Source: Bacillota bacterium
Lineage (GTDB): Bacteria > Bacillota > Clostridia > Christensenellales > SZUA-584
NCBI GenBank assembly: GCA_023415915.1
Contig: JAEZIZ010000112.1
Span: 17,129 to 81,128 of the forward strand
DNA: 64,000 nucleotides
Reading direction: 5' to 3'
The position numbers and the translations under genes are program-made. The notes beneath the pieces are model-generated. The model was given only the letters and a program-made list of their open reading frames with translations. It searched no databases and was not told the origin of the DNA. This document shows positions 43,972 through 53,632 of the stretch, piece after piece (the first letter of the stretch is position 1; each line of letters starts with the position of its first letter).

Positions 43972-45086
43972 CAAAAATTACCCATTACCCTTTCGAAGAA
44001 GCTCTTTTTGTCCTTCATTGATTTGTCGAACTCACGAAGCAGCGTCTTTTGTTTTTCGTTAAGCTTTTTAGGTACTTCGACTATTACCTTGACGTACAGG
44101 CTGCCCTTCTTTGTGGAATGCAGGTGCTGTATGCCCTTATCCTTAAGCCGGAACACCGTGCCCGTCTGCGTGCCCTCGTTGAGCCTGTACTTAGCCTTTC
44201 CCTCCAGCGTGGGTACTACAAGATCTGCGCCGAGCGCCGCGTCCACAAACGACACGGGCATCTCGAGATAAAGGTCGTACCCTTCGCGCGTAAAAAACTT
44301 GTGCGGCTCGACGTATATATATATCTGAAGGTCGCCCGGCGGGCCGCCGCGCTGGCCTGCGCCGCCCTCGCCGCGGAGCGTTATTATCTGCGCGTTGTCT
44401 ATGCCTGCGGGTATGCTGACCTTCAGCTTTTTGGGTTTTCTCAGTATGCCGCGGCCGCCGCACTCGGGGCAGGGGTCTTTTATTATCGTTCCTCTTCCCC
44501 CGCAATCCGGGCAATCCACGACGTTTATAAAGCTGCCGAAAGCCGTGCTGCGCTGCTGCCTTATCTGGCCGGTGCCGCCGCACGCGGCGCACCGCTTTGG
44601 CTCCGTCCCCGGCTTCGCTCCCGTGCCGCCGCACGTTTCGCACGTAACGTCCTTATTGAGCTGTACTTCCTTCGACGTTCCAAAGGCCGCTTCCTCAAAC
44701 GTTATTGTCATTTCCATACGCAGGTCGGAGCCGCGCACCGGCCCGCTCCTTTGCCGCGCGCTTCTCCCGCCCCCGAAAAACGAATCGAATATATCGCCGA
44801 ACCCGCCGAACCCGCTCATGAAGTCCTCGAAACCGAATCCGGCGCCTCCGGCGGAAGGGTCGAACGCCGCGTGTCCGAACGTGTCGTATTGCTGCCTCTT
44901 GTGCTCGTCGCTCAATACCGAATACGCTTCGCTTGCCTCTTTAAACTTTTCTGCCGCTTCCTCTTTGTTTTCATTAACATCGGGATGATATTGTTTTGCG
45001 AGTTTCCGGTACGCCTTTTTTATCTCGTCAGCCGAAGCGCTTTTAGATACGCCCAGAACCTCGTAATAATCTCTTTTCTCCGCCAA
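43971..45086 (-). CDS. dnaJ: Chaperone DnaJ
   Basis: The Hsp40 partner of DnaK. 371 residues: J domain 5-70 with HPD at 34-36, Gly/Phe-rich linker ([18 protein letters not shown]), a zinc domain with four CxxCxGxG repeats ([32 protein letters not shown]), and two C-terminal substrate domains. All are intact. It is separated from dnaK by 185 bases that hold a strong palindrome, so it may be expressed partly on its own. Confidence 0.97.
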   Translation of the reverse strand: MAEKRDYYEVLGVSKSASADEIKKAYRKLAKQYHPDVNENKEEAAEKFKEASEAYSVLSDEHKRQQYDTFGHAAFDPSAGGAGFGFEDFMSGFGGFGDIFDSFFGGGRSARQRSGPVRGSDLRMEMTITFEEAAFGTSKEVQLNKDVTCETCGGTGAKPGTEPKRCAACGGTGQIRQQRSTAFGSFINVVDCPDCGGRGTIIKDPCPECGGRGILRKPKKLKVSIPAGIDNAQIITLRGEGGAGQRGGPPGDLQIYIYVEPHKFFTREGYDLYLEMPVSFVDAALGADLVVPTLEGKAKYRLNEGTQTGTVFRLKDKGIQHLHSTKKGSLYVKVIVEVPKKLNEKQKTLLREFDKSMKDKKSFFERVMGNF

Positions 45087-45204
45087 AATACCAGCACCGC
45101 CTGAATATAATTATTATCAAACAAGTTCCCCCGTAAAGCCATAGGCTTTGGTATGGTGTTACGTGGTTTGAAAAACTTAAGCTTTATGAGTGTATATTAC
45201 ACCC

Positions 45205-45238
45205 CAAAAGCCAAAGCGGCATGCCGCTCTGGCTTTTG
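45205..45238. other. 34-base near-perfect palindrome between dnaK and dnaJ
   Basis: CAAAAGCCAAAGCGGC and its reverse complement, with a single mismatched pair, lie back to back at 45205-45238 around ATGC. On the minus strand it reads as a long stem ending in GCTTTTGG, 33 bases after the dnaK stop. It may act as a partial terminator or mRNA-stabilising hairpin separating dnaK from dnaJ; the T-run is short. Confidence 0.5.
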
Positions 45239-45271
45239 TACGAGTAGTAATAAACTTGTTTCCGTATTATA

Positions 45272-47125
45272 TTATTCTTGTTTCTTGTCGTCGTCAACAA
45301 CTTCGTATTCGGCATCGACAACGTCGTTTTTTGTCTTTGTTTCGCTCGCGCCGCCTGCGCCTCCGCCCATGTTGGCCGAGTTTGCTTGGGCGTTTGCCTG
45401 CTGGTAGACCTTGCCGAACACGTCGTAAGATACCTGCGAGAGCTTATCCGACGCGGCTTTTATAGCGGCGCTGTCGTTGCCCGCAAGCGCGCTTCTCACA
45501 TTGGATATCTCGGCTTCAATCTTGCCTTTATCCTCGCTGCTCACCTTGCCGCCCAAGTCCTTAAGCGTCTTTTCGGTCTGGAATACAAGCGCGTCCGCAT
45601 TGTTCCTTATTTCTACTTTTTCTTTTTCCTTCTTATCGTCTTCGGCGAACTTTTCGGCTTCCTTTACCGCTTTGTCGATGTCTTCCTTCGACATGTTCGT
45701 AGAGGCGGTTATCGTTACTTTCTGCTCGTTGCCCGTTCCAAGGTCTTTGGCCGATACGTGAACGATGCCGTTTGCGTCGATATCGAACGTTACCTCTATC
45801 TGCGGCACTCCTCTCGGAGCCGGGGGTATGCCCGTAAGATTGAACCTGCCTAAAGTCTTGTTATGTGCAGCCATCTCGCGCTCGCCCTGCAGCACGTGTA
45901 TCTCGACGCTCGTCTGGCCGTCGGCCGCCGTTGAGAATACCTGGCTCTTCTTTGTAGGTATCGTAGTGTTGCGGTCGATAAGCTTTGTGAACACGCCGCC
46001 CAGCGTTTCGATGCCGAGCGAGAGCGGAGTGACGTCGAGAAGAACGATGTCGTTGACTTCACCGCCTATAACGCCCGCCTGTATCGCCGCGCCAATCGCA
46101 ACGCACTCGTCAGGGTTGATGCCCTTAAACGGGTCTTTGCCTGTCAGAGATTTCACTTTATCCTGAACGGCGGGTATTCTTGTCGATCCGCCGACGAGTA
46201 TAATCTTCGAAAGGTCGGAAGCGGTCACGCCCGCGTCCGCCATAGCCTTTTTGGTAGGCTCTACGGTCATCTCCACAAGATCGGCCGTAAGCTCGTCAAA
46301 TTTGGCTCTCGTGAGCGTCATATCAAGGTGCTTCGGGCCTGACGCGTCCGCGGTTATGAACGGCAGGTTTATGCTCGCCTGAAGCATGCCGGAGAGCTCT
46401 ATTTTTGCCTTCTCCGCCGCTTCCTTTATGCGCTGCATTGCCATCTTGTCTTTTGAGATGTCTATGCCGCTCGATTTCTTGAACTCGGATACTATGTAAT
46501 CCATTACCCTCTGGTCAAAGTCGTCGCCTCCAAGGCGCGTATTGCCGTTGGTCGCGAGCACTTCAAACACGCCGTCGCCTATCTCGAGTATCGAGACGTC
46601 GAACGTGCCGCCGCCCAAGTCGTATACGAGTATCTTCTGGTCTTCTTCCCTGTCTATTCCGTAAGCAAGCGAGGCGGCCGTAGGCTCGTTTATTATCCTC
46701 TGCACATTAAGGCCCGCTATTTTACCTGCGTCTTTCGTCGCCTGCCTCTGGCTGTCCGAAAAGTAAGCGGGCACGGTTATCACCGCTTCGGTGACCGGTT
46801 CGCCCAAGTAACTTTCCGCGTCGGCTTTGAGCTTTTGAAGTATCATGGCCGATATTTCCTGAGGCGTGTAGTCCTTATTATCTATCCTAACCTTCCTGTC
46901 GGTGCCCATGTCTCTTTTTATTGAAGCGATGGTCTTGTCGGGGTTGGTTATCGCTTGGTTTTTCGCCACCTTGCCAACCAGACGTTCTCCTGTATTTGTA
47001 AACGCCACCACGGAAGGCGTGGTTCTGCTTCCTTCAGCGTTTGGTATGACAGTCGGTTCGCCGCCTTCCATTACGGCAACGCATGAGTTCGTTGTTCCAA
47101 GGTCTATTCCTATTATCTTACCCAT
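45272..47125 (-). CDS. dnaK: Chaperone DnaK (Hsp70)
   Basis: 617 residues. ATPase domain (1-370) with [48 protein letters not shown] and [12 protein letters not shown]. Substrate domain about 385-500 and helical lid to 600. It ends in an acidic tail VVDDDKKQE after a GGGAGG linker. It is the third gene of the heat-shock cluster, 30 bases after grpE. Confidence 0.98.
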   Translation of the reverse strand: MGKIIGIDLGTTNSCVAVMEGGEPTVIPNAEGSRTTPSVVAFTNTGERLVGKVAKNQAITNPDKTIASIKRDMGTDRKVRIDNKDYTPQEISAMILQKLKADAESYLGEPVTEAVITVPAYFSDSQRQATKDAGKIAGLNVQRIINEPTAASLAYGIDREEDQKILVYDLGGGTFDVSILEIGDGVFEVLATNGNTRLGGDDFDQRVMDYIVSEFKKSSGIDISKDKMAMQRIKEAAEKAKIELSGMLQASINLPFITADASGPKHLDMTLTRAKFDELTADLVEMTVEPTKKAMADAGVTASDLSKIILVGGSTRIPAVQDKVKSLTGKDPFKGINPDECVAIGAAIQAGVIGGEVNDIVLLDVTPLSLGIETLGGVFTKLIDRNTTIPTKKSQVFSTAADGQTSVEIHVLQGEREMAAHNKTLGRFNLTGIPPAPRGVPQIEVTFDIDANGIVHVSAKDLGTGNEQKVTITASTNMSKEDIDKAVKEAEKFAEDDKKEKEKVEIRNNADALVFQTEKTLKDLGGKVSSEDKGKIEAEISNVRSALAGNDSAAIKAASDKLSQVSYDVFGKVYQQANAQANSANMGGGAGGASETKTKNDVVDAEYEVVDDDKKQE

Positions 47126-47155
47126 AGTTGTTATCCGCCTATAAAAATATATATA

Positions 47156-47779
47156 TTATTTATTTACGATTACCATGCTGTGACGCAGTATATGATCGTC
47201 CAGCATGTACCCTTTGAGAGCTACCGCAGCTACTGTTCCCGAAGATTGGCCTTCTTTAGCGTCCACTTGCTGTATGGCCTCGTGAACGTTGGGGTCAAAC
47301 TCGCACCCGAGCGCCGGTATTTCCTTTACTCCCAGCGACGCCAACACGTCGTTAAGCTGCTTATATACCATTAATACGCCTTTTGCGAGTGAGTCGTCGC
47401 TGTTTTCATCCGTATGCTCGAGCGCGCGCTCGAGGTTATCGACTACGGGAAGAATCTTTTCTATTGCTTCGCAGATCCCTGTTTTCATTGCCTGAGAGGC
47501 AAGCGCCTGATTGCGCTTTTTGTAATTGTTGTAGTCGCTGAACGTACGCTGATAGCTGTCCTTATAAGAATCCCTTTCCTCTATCGCATCGGCGAGCGCT
47601 TTTTCGAGCTTAGCTATTTCTTTGTTTTTCTTATGATTTTCCTTGCCGTTTTCTTTTATGCTGGTTACTGGCTGCTCGTTTGTTTCCGCCGCGCCGTTAT
47701 CGGCTTCGCCGTGTTCCACCGAGTTCTCCATGTCGTATTCCGACTGAATGTCTCTTTTCGCGTTGTTGTCATCATTCAA
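47156..47779 (-). CDS. grpE: Nucleotide exchange factor GrpE
   Basis: 207 residues. A disordered acidic N-terminus (1-60), a long coiled coil (about 65-120, IAKLEKALADAIEERDSYKD), and a C-terminal beta domain containing EIPALGCEFDPNVHEAIQ and GYMLDDHILRHSMVIV. It releases ADP from DnaK. It lies 18 bases after hrcA. Confidence 0.95.
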   Translation of the reverse strand: MNDDNNAKRDIQSEYDMENSVEHGEADNGAAETNEQPVTSIKENGKENHKKNKEIAKLEKALADAIEERDSYKDSYQRTFSDYNNYKKRNQALASQAMKTGICEAIEKILPVVDNLERALEHTDENSDDSLAKGVLMVYKQLNDVLASLGVKEIPALGCEFDPNVHEAIQQVDAKEGQSSGTVAAVALKGYMLDDHILRHSMVIVNK

Positions 47780-47797
47780 CTTGTTTCACCGCCTTTT

Positions 47798-48841
47798 TTA
47801 TTTATCATCCGTCTCCAGAAAATTAGATAATATGCTGTTTAGACTGCTGCTCACATGACCGAGTATGGAAACGACCTTTGCGTAGTCCATTCTCGTGGGG
47901 CCTATTACACCGAACGAACCGAGCGTATTTCCGCCTACTTTGTAGGTTGCCGTAACAACGCTCATTTCAGATAATTCCTCGGCCTGGTTTTCCCGCCCAA
48001 TAGTCACCGAAAATTCAAAGCTCGTAGCTTTCTTCATCATGTCGTACAGCAAGTCTTTTGCGTCCAGCAGCGCGAGGAAATTCCTCGTCTTCTCCACGCT
48101 CATATATTCCGGGTAGTCTATAATGTTTTGCGTCCCGCCGACAACTATGCCCTTTTCACCCTGAGGCTCTACGCTCATGTCTATTGCGTTCATTAAATCG
48201 GCAATGAAATCGCTGTTGACGCAGGCCTGCTCGCGAAGGCAGCCTAAGAGATCTTTCTCCGCTTCTTCCAGCGTCTTGCCCGACAGCTTGTCGGTCAAAA
48301 GGTTGGAGAGCATCTCAATGTTGCTTATCGTTATGCCTTCGGGAACAGATATTACAGTATCGCTGACAAGCCCGGCCTCCGTAACTATAAGCAGTATCGC
48401 CTTGCGCTCCGTCAGCTTGACGAGCTGTATACGCTTAATGCCCGATTTCTTCAGCTGCGGTCGCAGCACCATTGATATATGGTGCGTAGTGTCCGACAGA
48501 GCTTGAGCCGCTTTTTCGATTACCTGACCGACCTCCGCCATCCTCTGCTCGAAATACCGCTTTATCCTGTTGGCTTCCGCGGGGGTTAGCTTTGCAACCT
48601 TCATAAGCCTGTCTACATAAAACCTGTAAGCCTTCTGCGAAGGTATGCGGCCCGCCGACGTATGCGGCTGTTCCAAAAAGCCGAGATCTTCAAGGTCGGC
48701 CATCTCGTTGCGTATAGTCGCCGAGCTTAACTCAATCCCGTGTTTCCTGGAGATCGTCCTGGAGCCGATCGGGAGTCCGGTCATGATATAATCGTCGACG
48801 ACTGCTTTTAAAATACCGAGCTTCCTTTCATTTAATTCCAT
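47798..48841 (-). CDS. hrcA: Heat-inducible transcription repressor HrcA
   Basis: 347 residues from the ATG at 48841 (MELNERKLGILKAVVDDYIM). AAGGAG is six bases upstream. A longer in-frame reading would start upstream of the CIRCE element and is rejected. The N-terminal winged helix recognises CIRCE; GAF-like and dimerisation regions follow. It represses hrcA-grpE-dnaK and its activity depends on GroEL in other Firmicutes. Its leader contains the CIRCE and a duplicated Shine-Dalgarno-like word. Confidence 0.95.
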   Translation of the reverse strand: MELNERKLGILKAVVDDYIMTGLPIGSRTISRKHGIELSSATIRNEMADLEDLGFLEQPHTSAGRIPSQKAYRFYVDRLMKVAKLTPAEANRIKRYFEQRMAEVGQVIEKAAQALSDTTHHISMVLRPQLKKSGIKRIQLVKLTERKAILLIVTEAGLVSDTVISVPEGITISNIEMLSNLLTDKLSGKTLEEAEKDLLGCLREQACVNSDFIADLMNAIDMSVEPQGEKGIVVGGTQNIIDYPEYMSVEKTRNFLALLDAKDLLYDMMKKATSFEFSVTIGRENQAEELSEMSVVTATYKVGGNTLGSFGVIGPTRMDYAKVVSILGHVSSSLNSILSNFLETDDK

Positions 48842-48874
48842 ACCAGTCTCCTTCTTCGCTAGACCAGTCTCCTT
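48842..48874 (-). repeat. Duplicated Shine-Dalgarno-like word upstream of hrcA
   Basis: ACCAGTCTCCTT occurs at 48842-48853 and again at 48863-48874, 21 bases apart; on the coding strand this is AAGGAGACTGGT twice. The near copy is the ribosome binding site of hrcA. The far copy has no start codon at the right distance that gives a better protein, so it may be a recent duplication or a ribosome standby site. Confidence 0.5.
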
Positions 48875-48879
48875 TTTTG

Positions 48880-48906
48880 TTAGCACTCGCGTTAAACGAG
48901 TGCTAA
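48880..48906. promoter_or_regulatory. CIRCE operator of the hrcA-grpE-dnaK cluster
   Basis: TTAGCACTC at 48880-48888, nine bases, and GAGTGCTAA at 48898-48906 match the CIRCE consensus in all 18 arm positions, and the dyad extends one pair further on each side. It lies just downstream of the expected transcript start, in the hrcA leader, the usual place for HrcA repression. Confidence 0.97.
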
Positions 48907-48918
48907 CATCTAGGTATA

Positions 48919-48947
48919 TAGATAACACTTTTTAACTATAAAGTCAA
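48919..48947 (-). promoter_or_regulatory. Promoter of the hrcA operon
   Basis: Minus-strand TTGACT at 48942-48947, a 17-base spacer and TATCTA at 48919-48924, immediately upstream of CIRCE. It is a vegetative-type promoter, as usual for HrcA-controlled class I heat-shock genes. It lies between the hemW stop and hrcA. Confidence 0.6.
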
Positions 48948-48963
48948 TACCGCGAGCAGCAAT

Positions 48964-50094
48964 TCATAGTATTTTTAAAAATTCGCCGATAAGTGTATTC
49001 TGGAGGTCAAAGCCTTTCAATGTAGGATAAATACCAAGTTCGTCCCGGGTTATAAGCCCCGCTGACTGCGAAAATTCAATAGGCCGGCCGAACGTTTTTT
49101 CAAAATCCAAATTAAAGCGTGAGTTAAAATCGCTGAATATTATCCCTTGCTTAAGCCGCAGCCGCAGCATTATATATTCTGTTATCTCGTCGTTTTCACT
49201 AATCGCGGAAATCTCGCCGGCGGGCTTTTCCCCTTTTTCAACACTTTTTATATATTCATATATATCTTCCGTGTTGCCAAAGCGCTGTTTGTATTTACAC
49301 GTAATATACGAATGGGCCGCGACTCCCAGCCCTAAGTACTCTTCTCCCGTCCAGTATTTTAAGTTGTGCAGGCACTCAAAGCCCGGCCTTGCGAAATTTG
49401 AAGTCTCATAATGCGTGTACCCGGCGCCGCACAGCATCGCGGCGGCCGCATGGTACATTTCCCTGTCGGTATCCTCGTCTGCCCCTTTATACGTTTCATA
49501 AAGCTTTGTGCACTCTTCGAGCTTTAAGCTGTACGCGGATACATGGGCCGGCAAAAGTTCTATAAGTTTGCCAACGGTGGCCATAAAATTAGACTGCGTC
49601 TGCCCAGGCAGGCCGAATATCGTATCTGCGTTGATGTTGTCAAAATAGCGCCCGGCTGTTTCATAAACGTTAAGAAACTGCTCGAACGTATGCCGCCTGC
49701 CTATATTTTTGAGTATGCCGTTGTCGTGCGTCTGAAGCCCAAGACTTAACCGGTTGATGCCGCAGGCGGCGTATGCCGCAAGCTTTTCCTCGTCCAGCGT
49801 TTCAGGGTTAGCCTCTATGGTGGCTTCGCAAAGCCCGAAATCGCAGACGGACTTTATGCCTTTAATCAGCTTTTCAATCTGCGCGGGCGATAAAAGAGAG
49901 GGCGTGCCCCCTCCTATGAACAGCGTATCTATTGTGTGGTCTTTTAAGTAATCGGAGTAAAGCCGCGCTTCGGCTATGAGCGCGCCGATATAATCGTCCA
50001 TTAGCGCTTCGCAGCCCGGGAAAGATACAAAATCGCAGTAATGGCACTTTCGCCTGCAAAAAGGTATGTGAATGTAAAGCCCCAGAGGTTTCAT
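48964..50094 (-). CDS. hemW: Radical SAM heme chaperone HemW-like protein
   Basis: 376 residues from the ATG at 50094, which overlaps the lepA stop in TGATG. The cluster motif is Cys13-x3-Cys17-x2-Cys20 (CRRKCHYC). LFIGGGTPSLLS and LGLQTHDNGILKNIGR follow the HemW family. The protein was long annotated as an oxygen-independent coproporphyrinogen oxidase; HemW instead inserts heme in respiratory proteins. The longer upstream reading runs into lepA and is rejected. The order lepA-hemW-hrcA is conserved in Firmicutes. Confidence 0.93.
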   Translation of the reverse strand: MKPLGLYIHIPFCRRKCHYCDFVSFPGCEALMDDYIGALIAEARLYSDYLKDHTIDTLFIGGGTPSLLSPAQIEKLIKGIKSVCDFGLCEATIEANPETLDEEKLAAYAACGINRLSLGLQTHDNGILKNIGRRHTFEQFLNVYETAGRYFDNINADTIFGLPGQTQSNFMATVGKLIELLPAHVSAYSLKLEECTKLYETYKGADEDTDREMYHAAAAMLCGAGYTHYETSNFARPGFECLHNLKYWTGEEYLGLGVAAHSYITCKYKQRFGNTEDIYEYIKSVEKGEKPAGEISAISENDEITEYIMLRLRLKQGIIFSDFNSRFNLDFEKTFGRPIEFSQSAGLITRDELGIYPTLKGFDLQNTLIGEFLKIL

Positions 50095-51893
50095 CAGTCG
50101 GCCTTCAGCACGGATATGAACGCTTCCGAAGGCACCTGCACGCTGCCTACCTGGCGCATGCGTTTTTTGCCTTCCTTCTGCTTTTCGAGCAGCTTCTTTT
50201 TTCTCGAAATATCGCCTCCATAGCATTTAGCGAGCACGTCCTTGCGCATAGCCTTTACCGTCTCGCGCGCTATTATCTTGCCGCCTATCGCAGCCTGTAT
50301 GGGTATCTCGAACATCTGCCTCGGTATGACGTCTTTGAGCTTTTCGGCTATGCTCCTGCCGCGGGCGTATGCCTTATCCTTATGCACTATTATGGAGAGC
50401 GCGTCGCACATCTCGCCGTTCAGCAGTATGTCCAGCCGCACGAGGTCGCTTTTCGCATAGCCTTTGAGCTCGTAATCCAGCGAAGCGTATCCGCGCGTAC
50501 GCGATTTGAGAATATCGAAAAAGTCGTATATTATCTCGTTGAGAGGAAGGTCGTAATGTATCAGCACTCGCGTTTCCTCTATATATTCCATGTTTTTAAA
50601 CACGCCGCGCTTCTCCTGGCACAAATCCATTATAGCGCCCACGTATTCGTCGGGCGACATAATGGTAGCCGAGGCAATGGGCTCTTCCATATAGTCGATG
50701 GAGACGGCGGGCGGCAGGTTTGTGGGGTTATCGACGTTTAATATCTCGCCTTTTACCGTTGTTACGCGGTAGCTGACGCTGGGCGCGGTAGTCACGAGAT
50801 CGAGGTCGTATTCCCTTTCGAGTCGCTCCTGTATTATCTCCATATGAAGCAGCCCCAAAAAGCCGCACCTGAAACCAAAGCCGAGCGCAACCGAAGTCTC
50901 GGGCTCGTATATAAGCGAGGCGTCGTTTAATTCGAGCTTTGCGAGCGCGTCGCGCAGGTCTCCGTATTTCGCGCCGTCTGCGGGATAAATACCGCAGAAT
51001 ACCATAGGAGTCACGTGCTTATAGCCGGGCAGCGGCTCAAACGCACCGTTTTCCGCATTCGTAATAGTATCGCCGACGCGCGTGTCCGAAACGTTCTTTA
51101 CGCTGGCCGCTATGTAGCCTACTTCTCCCGCCGAAAGCGACTGCGTAGTCAAAGGCGCCGGAAGGAAGACTCCCACCTCCGTAACCTCGAAGCGTTTGCC
51201 GGCGGCCATAAAGAGTATGCTGTCGCCCTCCTTTACGCTGCCTTCCTTTACGCGGATGTAGCTTATCGCTCCCTTGTAGTTGTCGTAATACGAATCGAAA
51301 ATAAGCGCTTTTAAGGGCGCTTCGCTGTCGCCCGAGGGCGGCGGCAGATGCTTGACTATTGCTTCGAGCACGTCGCCTATGCCTACGCCTTCCTTCGCGC
51401 TTATCCTCGGGGCGAACGACGTATCGAGCCCAAGCACGTCCTCAATCTCTTTGCAAACCTCGTCCGGTCTCGCGGAAGGCAAATCAATCTTGTTGATAAC
51501 CGGCAGTATCTCCAGGTTGTTGTCCATCGCAAGGTACACGTTGGCGAGCGTCTGCGCTTCTATGCCTTGGCTCGCGTCCACGACGAGAATAGCCCCTTCG
51601 CACGCGGCCATGCTTCTCGAAACCTCGTATGTAAAGTCTACGTGGCCGGGAGTGTCAATAAGGTTGAGCATGTACTCAACTCCGCCCGATTCATAAAACA
51701 TGCGAACGGCCTGGGATTTAATAGTTATGCCGCGCTCCTGCTCAAGCTCCATCGTGTCGAGTATCTGGTCGCGCATATCGCGCTGCGATACCGTGTTGGT
51801 AGCCTCAATAAGCCTGTCGGCCAGCGTGGACTTGCCGTGGTCTATATGCGCTATTATACAGAAATTCCTTATCCTATCGTTGCCCGATGCCAT
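50094..51893 (-). CDS. lepA: Elongation factor 4 (LepA)
   Basis: A 599-residue translational GTPase. G1 is AHIDHGKS (15-22), and DTPGHVDF and NKIDLPSA follow. The C-terminal LepA-specific domain is seen in [20 protein letters not shown], here with VLAKCYGGD. It acts on stalled or misfolded ribosomes. The gene starts its own transcript, probably from the promoter at 51958-51986, divergent from the LUD gene. Confidence 0.97.
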   Translation of the reverse strand: MASGNDRIRNFCIIAHIDHGKSTLADRLIEATNTVSQRDMRDQILDTMELEQERGITIKSQAVRMFYESGGVEYMLNLIDTPGHVDFTYEVSRSMAACEGAILVVDASQGIEAQTLANVYLAMDNNLEILPVINKIDLPSARPDEVCKEIEDVLGLDTSFAPRISAKEGVGIGDVLEAIVKHLPPPSGDSEAPLKALIFDSYYDNYKGAISYIRVKEGSVKEGDSILFMAAGKRFEVTEVGVFLPAPLTTQSLSAGEVGYIAASVKNVSDTRVGDTITNAENGAFEPLPGYKHVTPMVFCGIYPADGAKYGDLRDALAKLELNDASLIYEPETSVALGFGFRCGFLGLLHMEIIQERLEREYDLDLVTTAPSVSYRVTTVKGEILNVDNPTNLPPAVSIDYMEEPIASATIMSPDEYVGAIMDLCQEKRGVFKNMEYIEETRVLIHYDLPLNEIIYDFFDILKSRTRGYASLDYELKGYAKSDLVRLDILLNGEMCDALSIIVHKDKAYARGRSIAEKLKDVIPRQMFEIPIQAAIGGKIIARETVKAMRKDVLAKCYGGDISRKKKLLEKQKEGKKRMRQVGSVQVPSEAFISVLKAD

Positions 51894-51957
51894 ACTTATC
51901 CTCCGACGCCCTTAAATCCTTTTCAAGGACAAATGAAAAGCCATAAAATACAGAACT

Positions 51958-51986
51958 ATAATATATAAAACATGCCTTAAATGCAA
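51958..51986 (-). promoter_or_regulatory. Likely promoter for lepA-hemW
   Basis: Minus-strand TTGCAT at 51981-51986, 17 bases and TATTAT at 51958-51963. It is about 65 bases before lepA. The GGAGG of lepA lies close to its ATG. No operator-like dyad is seen. Confidence 0.5.
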
Positions 51987-52071
51987 TTGTTTATTGGCGG
52001 CGCCGGTGTAAAGTGGTACTATTAAACATATACGATAACGCTGTTGCTTTGACTTTTTTTACGGAGGAATT

Positions 52072-52686
52072 ATGAACGATATTGAGAAAACGATAGAGTC
52101 GCTGAATAAAAAGGGGTTTAAGGCGGTGTACGCAAAAGACGCACAGGCCGCTTTGGAACATGTGCTTGCCATCATAGGAAAGGACGAGTCCGTTGGCGTG
52201 GGCGGCAGTATTACGACAAAGGAGACGGGCATAGTTGACGCGCTGCAGAAAAGGGGCAATACACTCTATTCGCACTGGATAGCTAAAAGCGAAGGACAGG
52301 ACGCCGATGAAGCGAGAAGAAAAGCGATGACTGCCGATGCCTATCTTTCGTCAGCAAACGCCGTGACGCTGCAGGGCGACCTTATAAACATAGACGGCAC
52401 GGGCAACAGGACTGCGGCAATGATATTCGGCCCCAAAAAAGTGGTTGTTGTCGCGGGCAGAAACAAGATAACTTCCAACCCCCACACCGCCGTAGCAAGG
52501 ATAAAGAGCGTCGCATGCCCACAGAACGCGAGGCGTCTTGGCTTGAATACGCCGTGCGCTGCCACGGGAAAATGCTCGGAATGCGACAGCCCCGAGCGTA
52601 TGTGCAACGTTGTTACGCGCTTGCAGTACCCTACAACAGGCAAAGAGGTTCACGTCGTTATAATAGACGGGGATTTCGGGTATTGA
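52072..52686 (+). CDS. LUD-domain protein with C-terminal cysteine cluster
   Basis: 204 residues of the LUD (DUF162/LutC-like) superfamily, including GVGGSITTKETGI and TAMIFGPKKVVVVAGRNKI-like core strands. The C-terminal third has Cys149, Cys162, Cys168, Cys171 and Cys178 (ACPQNARR, PCAATGKCSECDSPERMC), a pattern that could bind a metal or cluster. LutC itself acts with LutA and LutB in lactate oxidation, but no such partners are here, so the role is unknown. GGAGG precedes the ATG. It is alone on the plus strand. Confidence 0.8.
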   Translation: MNDIEKTIESLNKKGFKAVYAKDAQAALEHVLAIIGKDESVGVGGSITTKETGIVDALQKRGNTLYSHWIAKSEGQDADEARRKAMTADAYLSSANAVTLQGDLINIDGTGNRTAAMIFGPKKVVVVAGRNKITSNPHTAVARIKSVACPQNARRLGLNTPCAATGKCSECDSPERMCNVVTRLQYPTTGKEVHVVIIDGDFGY

Positions 52687-52731
52687 CGACCGCCTGATAT
52701 ATAATTCCTCAAGGAAAAAGAATAAACGCCG

Positions 52732-53628
52732 CTATATGCTGGCAATATCGCGCTTTATCTGGGCCGCGAGTTCTTCCTTGCTTGCGAATTTCTTTTCGTC
52801 CCGTATGCGCTTGTTAAAAGATATTGTTACGTTCTGCCCGTAAAGGTCGGCGGACAGGCCGATGATATGAGCTTCTATCGTTTCTTCTACGCCGTTTGAT
52901 ACCGTGGGCTTAACGCCTATGTTGCATACTCCCTTGTATTCGCTGCCGCCCACAGTAACGCTTACGCTGTATACGCCGCGAAGCGGCAGTATCTTTTCCC
53001 TGTCGGCAGTGATGTTGGCCGTAGGAAAGCCTAGCTTGTTGCCGAGCCCTGTTCCTCTCTCCACCGTACCTGAAACGCTGTACCTGTAGCCAAGCAGAGC
53101 GTTCGCGCGCTCTATGCCGCCCGCCGCTATACATTCGCGTATGCGCGTCGAGCTTACGGGTTCGCCGTCAAATATCACCGGAGGGATAATGACGACGTTG
53201 CATCCGTGCTTCTCCGCGAAGCTTTTAAGCGTATCGGCGTTGCCCTGCGCGTGACGCCCGTATGTGTAGTTGTATCCGGCGACTATGTTTATAGGCGAGA
53301 ACGTGTTGATTATAGTAGACGCGAACGCCGTTTTATTTATGCCCGCAAACTTTCTGTCAAACCTTGCGATGCAAAGATAGTCTATGCCGGTATTGCGAAA
53401 CGCTGCCGCCTTCTCCTCAAGAGTAAACAGATGGGAGGGCTTGTGCTCGGCAAAAAACAGATCGCTGGGCAGCGAATCGAACGTAAACACGGCGCTTTTT
53501 CCGCCGAACCCCAAAAGCGCGTTAATGAGCGCCATATGCCCTATATGCAGGCCGTCGAATGTGCCCAAGGCTATGGAAAGGCCGCTGAATTTTGTGCGCC
53601 TTGCCTGCTCAAACGTTATTATCTCCAT
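52732..53628 (-). CDS. ribF: Bifunctional riboflavin kinase/FAD synthetase
   Basis: 298 residues. The N-terminal FMN adenylyltransferase domain has ALGTFDGLHIGHMALI and the C-terminal riboflavin kinase domain has GTGLGNKLGFPTANI with GVYSVSVTVGG. It makes FMN and FAD. It is the last gene of the rimP-nusA-infB operon, four bases after truB, a standard arrangement. Confidence 0.95.
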   Translation of the reverse strand: MEIITFEQARRTKFSGLSIALGTFDGLHIGHMALINALLGFGGKSAVFTFDSLPSDLFFAEHKPSHLFTLEEKAAAFRNTGIDYLCIARFDRKFAGINKTAFASTIINTFSPINIVAGYNYTYGRHAQGNADTLKSFAEKHGCNVVIIPPVIFDGEPVSSTRIRECIAAGGIERANALLGYRYSVSGTVERGTGLGNKLGFPTANITADREKILPLRGVYSVSVTVGGSEYKGVCNIGVKPTVSNGVEETIEAHIIGLSADLYGQNVTISFNKRIRDEKKFASKEELAAQIKRDIASI

Positions 53629-53632
53629 ACCC

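Noticed and set aside
44049..45104. A 351-codon plus-strand frame opposite dnaJ
   Set aside because: It is the reverse of a conserved DnaJ gene, with no domain and low-complexity Ala/Arg composition.
52010..52045. Promoter TTGGCG-17-TACTAT upstream of the LUD gene
   Set aside because: The -35 matches poorly and the GC-rich spacer is atypical; too weak to list as a feature.
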